Origin: a virus
IMG/VR virus record: IMGVR_UViG_3300008267_000023
Span: 1-64,000 of that record
DNA length: 64,000 nucleotides
Reading direction: 5' to 3' (one strand)
A model generated the notes under the pieces. That model ran no database searches and was not told where the DNA came from. It was given only the letters and a program-made list of their open reading frames with translations. Numbering within the stretch: position 1 is the stretch's first letter; every line of letters starts with the position of its first letter. Made by a program: the position numbers and the translations under genes. Below are positions 14,888 through 24,440 of this stretch, piece by piece.

Positions 14888-15619
14888 ATGCCTTTACCAA
14901 AGATTTCTACACCAACATATGAGTTGGAATTGCCTTCAAATGGAAAAACGATTAAATACAGACCATTTTTAGTAAAAGAAGAGAAAATTTTAATTATTGC
15001 ATTAGAATCCCAAGATACTAAGCAAATTACTACTGCAATAAAACAAGTACTAAAGGAATGCATTTTAACAAAAGGAGTTAAAGTAGAAGAATTACCTACT
15101 TTTGATATCGAATATGTATTTTTAAATGTAAGAGGAAGGTCAGTTGGTGAAAATATTGACCTTATAGTTACATGTTACGACGACGAAGAAAATACTCAAG
15201 TTCCAGTAACAATTTATGTTGATGAAATAAAAGTACAAAAAAATCCAGAGCATTCTGCAGATATCAAGTTAGATACTAACTTGATAATGAGAATGAAGTA
15301 TCCTTCATTGGAACAATTTATTAAAAATAATTTTGATTTCAGTGATGCACAAAGTGAAAGTAACATTGAAAAGTCTTTTGATATTATTGCATCTTGTATT
15401 GATATGGTTTATAGTGATGAAGAGTCTTGGGCAGCAGCAGATTGTACAAAGAAAGAGTTAATTGATTTTATTGAGCAAATGAATTCTCAACAATTCAAAA
15501 AAATCGAACAATTCTTTGACACAATGCCAAAACTTTCACATACACTAAAAGTTAAGAATCCAAAAACAGGAGTAGTAAATGAAGTAACGTTGGAGGGATT
15601 GACAAGTTTTTTCGGTTAA
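14888..15619 (+). CDS. gp26: gp26-like baseplate hub protein
   Basis: 243 aa. The N-terminal PKISTPTYELELPSNGKTIK and YRPFLVKEEKILIIALES are the hallmark of the T4-like gp26 family (base-plate protein, PF12322), followed by the helical middle and a C-terminal LSHTLKVKNPKTG...EVTLEGLTSFF. In T4, gp26 helps build the hub; in other myoviruses this position holds the tape-measure chaperone. A late promoter lies just upstream. Confidence 0.82.
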   Translation: MPLPKISTPTYELELPSNGKTIKYRPFLVKEEKILIIALESQDTKQITTAIKQVLKECILTKGVKVEELPTFDIEYVFLNVRGRSVGENIDLIVTCYDDEENTQVPVTIYVDEIKVQKNPEHSADIKLDTNLIMRMKYPSLEQFIKNNFDFSDAQSESNIEKSFDIIASCIDMVYSDEESWAAADCTKKELIDFIEQMNSQQFKKIEQFFDTMPKLSHTLKVKNPKTGVVNEVTLEGLTSFFG

Positions 15620-15621
15620 TT

Positions 15622-15801
15622 ATGTCTCATATGGATCTTGAGGCATACTTCAGAATTAACTTTGCCCTCATGCAGTTCCATAAATATTCTTTGACTGAGA
15701 TTGAAAATATGATGCCCTGGGAAAGGGATATTTACGTTGGATTATTGCAACAACATATAGAAGAAGAAAAATTGAAGCAAAAACAAGCAAATGGCAATTA
15801 A
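15622..15801 (+). CDS. Small tail-assembly ORF after gp26 (59 aa)
   Basis: Reads MSHMDLEAYFRINFALMQFH, with MPWERDIYVGLL and a Glu/Lys-rich helix after it. The pattern resembles the C-terminal part of tail-assembly chaperones that follow gp26-like genes and precede the tape measure. It starts two bases after the gp26 stop and overlaps the next gene by 11. Whether it corresponds to gp51 cannot be decided here. Confidence 0.6.
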   Translation: MSHMDLEAYFRINFALMQFHKYSLTEIENMMPWERDIYVGLLQQHIEEEKLKQKQANGN

Positions 15802-17671
15802 GTCTGCCCTTAGACCAGAATCCATAGTCAGAACAAGACCAAAAAGTGTCCAATCTGCTCAGAATTTTATTTCTGGTGGGACACCACTTGGGTCTTCTGT
15901 TGTTTCTTCGGCAGCAAATAAAATCGTAGGGTTTCAACGTGCAGCAGTAAAACCAGTAACCCCAGATATTAATTCAATTGTTAGTACTATTTCTTCTAAT
16001 ATTTTAAATCAAGTTGATAATAGTATTAGAAATGCCACAAATATAACAAATAGGCAAGTAGACGGTAAACTAAAGCAAGTAGCAGCAAATATAACAAATC
16101 AAGTACAACAAGTAAAACAAGAACAAACAAATCAAGTAACTCAACTTCAAACTGTTGTTCAAAATATTCGTCAACAAACTAATAATTTTGTAAAGCAACT
16201 TTCTGAAAATTATAAAAAAAGAGTTCAAGATGTTGATACCGCAAAACCAATTGGTATATTAGATAAGTTTTTAAAAGCATATCAAAATGCAATTAGTTTT
16301 ATTCAATTCTTTGGAAATGCGAAGAATATTAAGCAGTTAAGAGAAGGTCTGCAAACACTTAAGACTTCTTTTACTGAAAGTTTTGAAATTGCAAAGTTAA
16401 TTAGACAGACAATTTTAAAAATTGTCACTCAATTATCAAATTTACCAAAAGCAACACCAGGTGGAAGTCCTGGATTAAATTTAGATATTGATGTTCCAGG
16501 TGGAGCACTAAAAAGAACTACTCCTCGAAATGCAAGATCTGTAGGTAGAAGAGGTGCAGGAATGCTCGGTTTAGGATTAGGTGCAGTTGCTGCAGGCACT
16601 GCAGTTAATGCTCTTTCGGATAGTGATAGACTCCAATCAATGCCTCAAGTAGTGGGTGGATTGACAGGAGGAATTATGGATTCATTTGCATTTATTGTGA
16701 ATAAATTTGCAAATGCTGTAGAAGAGATGATAAAGGGTGGCACAAAAAAAGAAACACCATCAACTCAACCTGCTCCTTCTTCTGGTGGAGCACCTTCTAA
16801 ACCTAAATCTGGTGGAGGTGGTGGAGGTTCCATGGGAGCAGGAGATGTTACTGCAGACACCCAAGAAGAAAAATCATGGTTACAAACTATTAGAACAGCA
16901 GAAGGAACTGCTGGGGCAGGAGGTTATGGAAAAGTCTTTGGTGGACAGGTAGTTAAAGAACTTGAACAAGGACAATTAACTATTGAAGAAGCTGCAAAGA
17001 TGTCTGAAACTGGAAAACTTCCAGATAGACTCGGAGGAAAACAAATATCGTATGGAAAATATGGTGGAAGGATAAGTGGGGCCACTGGTGCATACCAATT
17101 CATGCCCGATACATTAAGATCTGCAGCACGCAGAGCAGGAATAGATTTAAATACACCAATGACTCCTGAGATCCAGGACAAATTGGCGTTGGCACATTTA
17201 CAAGCAATTGGAATTGATCCAACAAAAAGAGCTACTGAAGCAACAATTAGAAAAGCAGGTGGAAGTGCTGGTTGGGCAGGAATTCATGGAGAAGCAACTG
17301 GTCAAACATCTAGAACTGTAGCAGATAGTTTAAGGATATATAACAAATATTATGGTTCCACACAAGCAAAACCAGATAAAGGAATGGGAATGCTTGAGGG
17401 TATTGACCCCTCAATGATTGATGCGGGACAAAGAAAGGCATTGGGAATCAATATCTCACAACCACCACCATCACAAGCAAAACCATCTATAGTTTCACTT
17501 CCACTTTCTGGTGGACAACAAACAAGTCAACCACAATCTGGAGGTGGTGGTGGGCAAATGGTAATCCCACCAGAGCAAAAAGGACCATCAGTTCCATTAC
17601 TACCATCTTCTGATGATAGCAATTTCTTAACAATGTATTCAAAGATAGTCTATAATATTATTGACGGATAA
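15791..17671 (+). CDS. Tail hub/tape-measure-like protein with muramidase domain
   Basis: 626 aa. Residues about 50-210 are Gln/Asn-rich and helical (coiled coil, tape-measure-like), followed by Gly-rich hydrophobic stretches. Residues about 365-515 look like a phage muramidase/lytic transglycosylase: QTIRTAEGT with the putative catalytic E371, then ISGATGAYQFMPDTLRSAAR and QDKLALAHLQA. It may open the cell wall during injection. The C-terminus is Gly/Pro/Gln-rich. Coupled to the next hub gene (shared base at 17671). Confidence 0.75.
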   Translation: MAIKSALRPESIVRTRPKSVQSAQNFISGGTPLGSSVVSSAANKIVGFQRAAVKPVTPDINSIVSTISSNILNQVDNSIRNATNITNRQVDGKLKQVAANITNQVQQVKQEQTNQVTQLQTVVQNIRQQTNNFVKQLSENYKKRVQDVDTAKPIGILDKFLKAYQNAISFIQFFGNAKNIKQLREGLQTLKTSFTESFEIAKLIRQTILKIVTQLSNLPKATPGGSPGLNLDIDVPGGALKRTTPRNARSVGRRGAGMLGLGLGAVAAGTAVNALSDSDRLQSMPQVVGGLTGGIMDSFAFIVNKFANAVEEMIKGGTKKETPSTQPAPSSGGAPSKPKSGGGGGGSMGAGDVTADTQEEKSWLQTIRTAEGTAGAGGYGKVFGGQVVKELEQGQLTIEEAAKMSETGKLPDRLGGKQISYGKYGGRISGATGAYQFMPDTLRSAARRAGIDLNTPMTPEIQDKLALAHLQAIGIDPTKRATEATIRKAGGSAGWAGIHGEATGQTSRTVADSLRIYNKYYGSTQAKPDKGMGMLEGIDPSMIDAGQRKALGINISQPPPSQAKPSIVSLPLSGGQQTSQPQSGGGGGQMVIPPEQKGPSVPLLPSSDDSNFLTMYSKIVYNIIDG

Positions 17672-19776
17672 TGGCAAAAACTATTTCTTCTCCACTAGTT
17701 TCATCTTTTAATAGCATTGCTTCTTTAGGTGGTAATACTAAACGTAATCTGACAAAAATGCAGTCAGAGTACAAGGCATTTTCCACACTTTTAGTAAAAG
17801 AAACTAAAGCACTTGAAGTTATCAAATTACCACCAAAAAGAAAGATAAAAGAACTTGCAAATTTAAATATTGCTAATAACTTTGGCAATATTGGTAATCT
17901 TTTACGTTCTTTAGTTGGTGGTGCTCTTGATGTTGGTGGTTTCCTTGGAAGTATGTTTCCAGGGAAAGGAAAATTAGGAGAACCCGATAAAGCAGTTGGA
18001 AAACCAGCAAAACCAATTCCAAGTGGAAAGGGATTGAGATTTGGTGGATTGAGATCTATTGGAATTGTTAATAGTATATTTGCTGGACTGGACTTTGCAA
18101 CTGGACTAGCAGAAGGAGAAAGTATAGGTAAATCTGCTGCTGGAACTGGTGGTGCTCTTGCTGGAAGTTTGCTTGGAGGTGCTATTGGGCAGTCCCTCAT
18201 ACCAATCCCTGGAGTTGGATTTGTGATTGGAAGCATGGCAGGCAATTTCCTTGGAGGATATGCCGCAGATAGAGCATATGAAGGTGTAACGGGAGAAAAG
18301 TCATTAGAACAAAAACAGCAAGAAAGACTTAAAGCACAGGAACAAAAACAAAAAGGTCTTGCTGAAGGTGGAGGAAGTTTAAAAGAGTCAATGAATAGAC
18401 TGGGAAGTGCTGTTAATAAATTTAGTGAGTTTGCTTCTGGTTTTTCTATGGATGCTGGGTCACCTATAGGTGAAGGAACTCAAACTGATATAACTTCTAC
18501 AGATCCCAACGACACTGGTGGTGGGGTAACAGATGGAGCAGCAGATGCAAATTATCCTGGTTTTGATAATGTTGAGAGAGTTGCTCCATTTGTTACTGGT
18601 CATGTGAGTACATATCCAGGAGCACAATTTGGTGCTGGAAGACCAAGTGGTAGAATTCATGGTGGACAAGATATTGCGGATCAAAGTTCTGGTGACCCAG
18701 TTTTATCTGCAATGGCAGGAACAGTAACTCAAGTTGGACGTGGATATCCATGGCAAAAAGGTGGTGGAAGTAGTCAAACTATTACCATTAAACATAAAGA
18801 TGGAAGCATGACAAGATATGTTCATGTTATGGCAAATGTATCTGCTGGACAAGAAGTTAAAACAGGTGAAAAAATAGGAACAGTTTCTCCTGCAGATAAA
18901 GCAAGTTCTGAGGGATTTCCTCATTTGCACTTTGAGTTATATAATTCAGCAGGAAAACTAATTGACCCAAGACCATTTTTAAGAACTTCCCCCAAGACAC
19001 CAAAAATATCCCCAATTAAAACTGGGACACCAGCAGTTGCACCAACATCAAATGGTCAAGCAGGAAAGTTTAGTGCAAATGATATTATGTCAGCACCAAT
19101 GTTGACAATTGGAGATAGCATTGCAAAAGGAGTAAAAGATCAAACTGGAGGTGCTGGATCTGCAACTGTTGGAGCAAATCCTAAAGATGTTCTTGGTATG
19201 ATGCAATCTCAAGACATGAAAGGAAAACTTGTTAGATTATCATCTGGAATATCTAATGAAACAGGTGATTTATCAACAGTACGACAGCAATTACAGTATG
19301 CCCAAAAGATGGGGGCAAAGGGAGTTCAATTAATGGGAACAAGTGTAGATAGGGGAGATTTATCTCCATTGAATGCAAAGTTACAAGCATTAGCAAATGA
19401 ATTTCCTGGATTTGTTCAATTTACTGGTGGGTTCAATGCTGCTGATAAAATTCATCCAGACTATAAAAAGTATAGTCAAAAATTACAGAATATGATGAAA
19501 GGTGGAATGGGAGGGGAAGGAGTGGACATGTCTAAATTTGCTCCAGGTGCTCTTTCTAAATTAGAAAATTACCCAGAATATAATGCTCCAGGTTCATCAA
19601 TTGTTTTAGTTCCTATTGGTGGACAATCTGCACCTTCGGGGTCTAATGCTCCAATGACTGTTACTAGTGCTGGAGGTGGTGGAACTCCTCCCCCAATGAT
19701 TATGGGAAAATCACAGGCACAGGTGGTAAATAGTTTAATGAAAACTCTTCTTCTCACAAATCTTTCACAAACATAA
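17671..19776 (+). CDS. Tail hub protein with M23 peptidase and SGNH-hydrolase domains
   Basis: 701 aa. Gly/Ala-rich hydrophobic helices lie at about 135-200. An M23 peptidase domain follows: H330-GGQDIAD (zinc ligands H330 and D334), a YVHVM strand and H418-LHFEL. Then an SGNH/GDSL-type domain: G481-DSIAKG (nucleophile S483) and a later D592-KIH595 as the catalytic Asp-His pair. M23 enzymes cut peptidoglycan cross-links; the SGNH domain may remove acyl groups from wall or envelope sugars. The fold assignments rest on motifs only. Confidence 0.8.
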   Translation: MAKTISSPLVSSFNSIASLGGNTKRNLTKMQSEYKAFSTLLVKETKALEVIKLPPKRKIKELANLNIANNFGNIGNLLRSLVGGALDVGGFLGSMFPGKGKLGEPDKAVGKPAKPIPSGKGLRFGGLRSIGIVNSIFAGLDFATGLAEGESIGKSAAGTGGALAGSLLGGAIGQSLIPIPGVGFVIGSMAGNFLGGYAADRAYEGVTGEKSLEQKQQERLKAQEQKQKGLAEGGGSLKESMNRLGSAVNKFSEFASGFSMDAGSPIGEGTQTDITSTDPNDTGGGVTDGAADANYPGFDNVERVAPFVTGHVSTYPGAQFGAGRPSGRIHGGQDIADQSSGDPVLSAMAGTVTQVGRGYPWQKGGGSSQTITIKHKDGSMTRYVHVMANVSAGQEVKTGEKIGTVSPADKASSEGFPHLHFELYNSAGKLIDPRPFLRTSPKTPKISPIKTGTPAVAPTSNGQAGKFSANDIMSAPMLTIGDSIAKGVKDQTGGAGSATVGANPKDVLGMMQSQDMKGKLVRLSSGISNETGDLSTVRQQLQYAQKMGAKGVQLMGTSVDRGDLSPLNAKLQALANEFPGFVQFTGGFNAADKIHPDYKKYSQKLQNMMKGGMGGEGVDMSKFAPGALSKLENYPEYNAPGSSIVLVPIGGQSAPSGSNAPMTVTSAGGGGTPPPMIMGKSQAQVVNSLMKTLLLTNLSQT

Positions 19777-21086
19777 TGTCAAATCCATTTATAACAGGTT
19801 TAACATATAATTTTGTTGTCATAGAGTCTCTTGACGGCAAGAAAAAAATTGACATTACAAATTCTGTTTTGTTTGCAGATTATTATGAAGATATACTTTC
19901 ACCTTGTGTCACCATGAGTATGATGATACAGAATTCGACTTCTCTTTTTAATTTTTTACCGATAAGAGGAGGAGAAAGAGTATCATTTAGTGTTCAGACT
20001 GGATCTGGTGAATTTACCTTAGATGAAAAATTTTCTATGTATGTTTTCAAGGTGAGTGATATTATTGCCGAAGACATGAAAGAAATGTTCACATTGCATT
20101 TGACTTCAAGAGAAGGAATCACAAATGAAACGACAAGATGCTTTAAAAAATATGAAGGAAATATCAAAACAACAGTAGAATCTATATTAAAGAATGATTT
20201 AAAAAGTGAGAAATATGAAACTAAGAATATTGAAAGTACATCAAATAGCTATAATTTTATTGGCAACACAAGAAAACCATTTACGGTATTAACTTGGTTG
20301 GGACCAAAAGCAATGCCAAATGCATCTGGTGGTGTTTCTGGAAAAGGAAACAGTGGAGAAGCAAAAGGAACTTCTGGTTATTTGTTCTATGAAAATAAAG
20401 AAGGATTCAATTTCAAAAGTATTGATAGTTTAGTTTCTAGTACTCAAATTGGATCTTCTTCGGCAGATTCTAAAACCATATCAAAGTATGTTTACACTGG
20501 AGTAGTCGAAGCAAGTAAAGTAGAAAATGCATTTATAATTTTAAACTATAATATAGAAAAAAATATTGATTTATTAAAGAGTCTAAGAGTCGGAATGTAT
20601 TCAAATAAAACATACTTTTATGATTTTTATACTGGTCATATGGACATTTACACTTATAAACTGAAAGACCAAATCAAAAATACATTAGGAACAGATGATA
20701 CGATAGCAGTTTCTAAAGAACTTGGTGATTCGTGGACAAGAATAATGGTCAGAACTTCTGATAGAGGTGTTTTAGATAAAGAAACTGTAGTAAAAGAATC
20801 AGGAAGAGATGTTGCGGATATGGCAAAATCTGCATCAAGATATAACATTTTATTTACTCAGTCACTAAATATGGTAGTACCATGTAACATTAAACTAAAA
20901 GCTGGTGACGTAATTCAAGCTGAATTTCCTGCAATCGAAGTAACCGATAAAAAACAAGCTGACAAACAACAAAGTGGAAATTATTTAATTAAAGAATTAA
21001 GACACCATTTTGAACTGAATCAAGTAGTGACAAGTTTAAAATTGATTCGTGATAGTTATGGATTATATGGGTCTTCTAACCGATAA
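19776..21086 (+). CDS. gp27: gp27-like baseplate hub protein
   Basis: 436 aa. Strand-rich; the N-terminal GLTYNFVVIESLDGKKKIDI and LFADYYEDILSPCVTMSMMI and the C-terminal LNMVVPCNIKLKAGDVIQAE follow the T4 gp27 / gpD-type hub fold, which forms the trimeric torus that carries gp5. Located just before the OB-fold spike gene, as expected for a hub-spike pair. Overlaps the previous stop by one base. Confidence 0.75.
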   Translation: MSNPFITGLTYNFVVIESLDGKKKIDITNSVLFADYYEDILSPCVTMSMMIQNSTSLFNFLPIRGGERVSFSVQTGSGEFTLDEKFSMYVFKVSDIIAEDMKEMFTLHLTSREGITNETTRCFKKYEGNIKTTVESILKNDLKSEKYETKNIESTSNSYNFIGNTRKPFTVLTWLGPKAMPNASGGVSGKGNSGEAKGTSGYLFYENKEGFNFKSIDSLVSSTQIGSSSADSKTISKYVYTGVVEASKVENAFIILNYNIEKNIDLLKSLRVGMYSNKTYFYDFYTGHMDIYTYKLKDQIKNTLGTDDTIAVSKELGDSWTRIMVRTSDRGVLDKETVVKESGRDVADMAKSASRYNILFTQSLNMVVPCNIKLKAGDVIQAEFPAIEVTDKKQADKQQSGNYLIKELRHHFELNQVVTSLKLIRDSYGLYGSSNR

Positions 21087-21091
21087 AAACT

Positions 21092-21301
21092 ATGGAACTT
21101 CAACAGACCATCAATGATATTTGCGAGGAACTAGAAAGTCCTGCAATAAATAAACAAAGAAAAAGATATTTGGACAATTATCTTTTAGAACTTTTAGAAT
21201 ATCAAAAGCATAATCCAGACACTCTTGATTGTCCAACTCATCTAGAGTTGTACTGTGATTTAAACCCAGGCGCACCCGAATGCAGAATTTTCGATGATTG
21301 A
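21092..21301 (+). CDS. Small hub-region protein (69 aa)
   Basis: Helical N-terminal half (MELQQTINDICEELESPAIN), then a cysteine-containing end (CPTHLELYCDLNPGAPECR). The three cysteines could form a disulfide or bind metal. It sits five bases after the gp27-like gene and overlaps the gp5-like gene by eight, so it is probably virion-related. No family recognised. Confidence 0.6.
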   Translation: MELQQTINDICEELESPAINKQRKRYLDNYLLELLEYQKHNPDTLDCPTHLELYCDLNPGAPECRIFDD

Positions 21302-23864
21302 AGGATCTTTATTAAAATCAAACTATCTTGGAAAAGATGGATTTATTTGGTGGATAGGACAAGTTGCTCCAGCAAAAGTCTGGAGAGATGAGAAATCTTG
21401 GCCAGATGCTGGTAAAAATAAAAAAGGAGAAAAGAGTGGTAGTTGGGCATATCGTTGTAAGGTAAGAATTATTGGGTATCATCCATTTGATAGAAATGTC
21501 CTTCCAGACAACGATTTGCCTTGGGCACACGTATTAACCACTGGAGCAGAAGGAGCAATTCAAGGAGGTGTTGGACAAACACTGAGATTGACTGGTGGGG
21601 AAACTGCCTTTGGTTTCTTCTTGGATGGTGATGATGGACAACAACCAGTAGTTGTCGGTTGTTTGCATAGAAATGAAAGTGTTGAAAATTTCCCATCAGA
21701 ATCAATTGCCGATCAACTAAGACCCTTTACTGGTCATACTGGACCATTGAGGCAAGGAGCAACGCAGATAAGAAAGCAAAATGATGGTGTTCAAGGTGAA
21801 CCAAAAACATCAAACTCAATAACAGATATTGCTTTCTCTAAAGATATTGGTGATTTATCACAAACAACTAGAGAAGAAAATAAATCAGGAGCAGATCAAT
21901 TTATCCGAGAAGATTATGCATCTCAGCAATTTGCTGCAGAGGTTGGTGAAGTTTGTATTGTTAGAGAAAATGGATGTAATGATAATTTAATTGGGAAAAT
22001 ATCAAAAATATTACAAGAATTTATTCAATTTGTAGGAAGAATACAAGATTTTATTGGAACTTATATTGACCCAATATTAAACGAGTTTGTTGATATAGTT
22101 AATGAAATACGAGGATTTGCTAGAAGAATCGTTGGAGTTGTAAAATTCATAATCAATAATCTTCGTGGTTCAATCATTAAATTGGTAACAAACTTATTTC
22201 GTGATTTTATCGCAAAGGTTCTGCCACTACCACAACACCCACCAGTAGCAGAAGCAACGAAAAATATCATCAATATTATTTTCTGTTTATTTGAAAAATT
22301 AATTCCATTAATTATAGATTATATTGTTAATCTTTTGACCAATATGATTGGTAAAATAATCAATGCACCATTGTGTGCTGTTGAAGAATTTACTGCAGCA
22401 ATTCTTGGGAAGTTGATGGAATTTATTGAAGACCTTCTTGGTCCAGTCATGTCTGGATTGAATTGGTTAATTGGTGGAATTGGAAAGATAAGTAATGTCT
22501 TGGGACAAATCTCATCTATTGCACAACAGATTCTTAATTTTATTGGGTGCGATCAATTAAAATGCGAAACTGCCACTCAATGGTGTGCTGATGGTGGAGC
22601 ATCTAAAAAAGGAAAAGATAGTTGGTCTAGAACCCTTAAAAAGTTAAACTTTATGAAAGGAGTTAACCAAAGCATTGATGATGCTATTGGATCTACTTCA
22701 TTGTTTGGATATACTGGACCATCACCATTTAGAGACTGTTCACAAAGAGTAAATAATCCAACAAATCAAATAGACAAAACAAAACTTCCAACAGGAATGG
22801 TATACTCTTCATGTATACCTCCGACACTTGAAATATTTGGAACAGGAATTAACGCACAAGCAATTCCTATTGTTGGAAATGATGGTAAAATATTGACTGT
22901 TGAAATATTAAATTCAGGAAAGGGTTACACAAAACCACCATCAATTAATGTAATTGATAATACAAATAATGGTTCGGGTGCCCAACTTGAAGCTAAAATT
23001 AGAAATGGAAGAATCGAGTCCATATATGTGGTAAATCCTGGATCTGGTTATTGTTTGCCAGATTATGCAAATACTTTTGTCTCCCCCACTTATTTTGTAA
23101 CCGCAGATAAATACACAGTTTTTGAAGGTGAGACAATAAACTTTACAATAATAACTACAAATTTAGCAGATAATACTGAACTGAGTTACGATATTGGTGG
23201 AGATGTCACAATTGAAGATTTGGAGATTGCTTCATTATCTAATAAAATAAAGATAGTTAATAATACAGCAACGTTATCTGTTAAAGTAAGGCAAGATAGT
23301 CAAACAGAACCTGTTGAAACTTTGATGTTTAATCTTTATGACCCAGATGATGATTTTGTCGCAAAGACAACTATTATAATTGGAAATAGACTTTCTCCGA
23401 CACTTCCTCCAGCATTAAATCAACCAAATGAATCTCCACCAGGAACTCTAATTCCTGATGATTTAGGTGGAACTGCTGGTATTGGAACTACTTCATTACC
23501 AGGAAATCTAATTCCATTCCCTGGAATATCTACCTTTACTGGTATTGGAACCAATGTTGTTGGTGTGATTACAAACTTTGCTATTCCCAATCCAGGGTTT
23601 GGATATACCTCTGGTGATACTGTTAAATTTGAGAACTGTGTTTTTGGAGTAATTGTCACACCAACTGGAGCAATTGTTGGGTTGAATTCAATTAATTCGT
23701 GTAACAGCAACTTTACTACAAATCCAGGACCAGCAGAAATTATTACTACTACAGGTGAAGGTGCGACAATATATCCAATAATACAATTCAAACCAACGTT
23801 CAATAAGATTACTGTTGTTAATCAATTTGGTGTTATTAATGTTATTGATTGTATCACTAAATAA
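21294..23864 (+). CDS. gp5: gp5-like hub protein with OB fold and long beta-rich C-terminus
   Basis: 856 aa. Residues 15-130 are a gp5-type OB domain: FIWWIGQVAPAKVW, CKVRIIGYHPFDRN, LPWAHVLTTG, FGFFLDGDDGQQPVVVGCLH. No lysozyme domain follows, unlike T4 gp5. Residues about 220-440 are long hydrophobic helices; then come two SGSGY-type beta repeats (GKGYTKPPSINV, NPGSGYCLP) and a Calx-beta-like stretch (TVFEGETINFTI). The needle is encoded separately by the next gene. Membrane insertion of the helices during injection is only a possibility. Confidence 0.78.
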   Translation: MIEGSLLKSNYLGKDGFIWWIGQVAPAKVWRDEKSWPDAGKNKKGEKSGSWAYRCKVRIIGYHPFDRNVLPDNDLPWAHVLTTGAEGAIQGGVGQTLRLTGGETAFGFFLDGDDGQQPVVVGCLHRNESVENFPSESIADQLRPFTGHTGPLRQGATQIRKQNDGVQGEPKTSNSITDIAFSKDIGDLSQTTREENKSGADQFIREDYASQQFAAEVGEVCIVRENGCNDNLIGKISKILQEFIQFVGRIQDFIGTYIDPILNEFVDIVNEIRGFARRIVGVVKFIINNLRGSIIKLVTNLFRDFIAKVLPLPQHPPVAEATKNIINIIFCLFEKLIPLIIDYIVNLLTNMIGKIINAPLCAVEEFTAAILGKLMEFIEDLLGPVMSGLNWLIGGIGKISNVLGQISSIAQQILNFIGCDQLKCETATQWCADGGASKKGKDSWSRTLKKLNFMKGVNQSIDDAIGSTSLFGYTGPSPFRDCSQRVNNPTNQIDKTKLPTGMVYSSCIPPTLEIFGTGINAQAIPIVGNDGKILTVEILNSGKGYTKPPSINVIDNTNNGSGAQLEAKIRNGRIESIYVVNPGSGYCLPDYANTFVSPTYFVTADKYTVFEGETINFTIITTNLADNTELSYDIGGDVTIEDLEIASLSNKIKIVNNTATLSVKVRQDSQTEPVETLMFNLYDPDDDFVAKTTIIIGNRLSPTLPPALNQPNESPPGTLIPDDLGGTAGIGTTSLPGNLIPFPGISTFTGIGTNVVGVITNFAIPNPGFGYTSGDTVKFENCVFGVIVTPTGAIVGLNSINSCNSNFTTNPGPAEIITTTGEGATIYPIIQFKPTFNKITVVNQFGVINVIDCITK

Positions 23865-23884
23865 AAGAAATCTCTTCTTATAAA

Positions 23885-24436
23885 ATGACGGATCAACCAA
23901 AAGAGTGGTGGCAACAGGGATATGGATTTAAAGTTCAAGCAGGAACAAAAATAAATGGAAAGGAAGTTGGTTATGGTGTGATAACCGATGAGCATACTGG
24001 ATATGCTTATTATAAAAATGGTGACAAATGGGATTTGTCTTTGAAAACTTCATTGGAAGTTTGCGGAAAAAAGGTAAATGAAAAAGAACCAGCAAAAATT
24101 ATCTATGCAAAAAATGGTGATATCCATTTCGAGGCAGTGAATGGTCAAATTACCTTGAAAGCAAGAAGCATTCGTCTTGTTGCAGAAGACGGTGAGGGAG
24201 AAGTTACAATTCAAGCAGGAAAAGTTGTTGAAATTGATGGTCCAACAAGTAGAATAAAAGGAACAAATATTGATATTCCCGCACAAAACTCTGTTAATAT
24301 TATGGGTCAATATGTAGAAACCGCAGCAGGGGTACAAGAATCTAGCTCATCTTTAGTTGATATCTTCCAAGGATCTTTTATTGGACAGATTTTAAATTCA
24401 CTTGGAAATTTGAAGAAGTTCTTACAATTACTATAA
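23885..24436 (+). CDS. Baseplate spike/needle protein (beta-helix)
   Basis: 183 aa. Residues about 75-145 show short alternating strands (GDIHFEAVNGQITLKARSIR, EVTIQAGKVVEIDG, NIDIPAQNSVNIMG), the pattern of the triple-stranded beta-helix in T4 gp5C and in spike proteins. It would form the membrane-piercing tip, as a subunit separate from the gp5-like hub gene upstream. A hydrophobic C-terminal helix follows. Confidence 0.72.
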   Translation: MTDQPKEWWQQGYGFKVQAGTKINGKEVGYGVITDEHTGYAYYKNGDKWDLSLKTSLEVCGKKVNEKEPAKIIYAKNGDIHFEAVNGQITLKARSIRLVAEDGEGEVTIQAGKVVEIDGPTSRIKGTNIDIPAQNSVNIMGQYVETAAGVQESSSSLVDIFQGSFIGQILNSLGNLKKFLQLL

Positions 24437-24440
24437 TACT

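Noticed and set aside
15679-15686. CATAAATA as a late promoter
   Set aside because: Inside a 59-codon ORF with no suitably placed gene start after it; probably chance.
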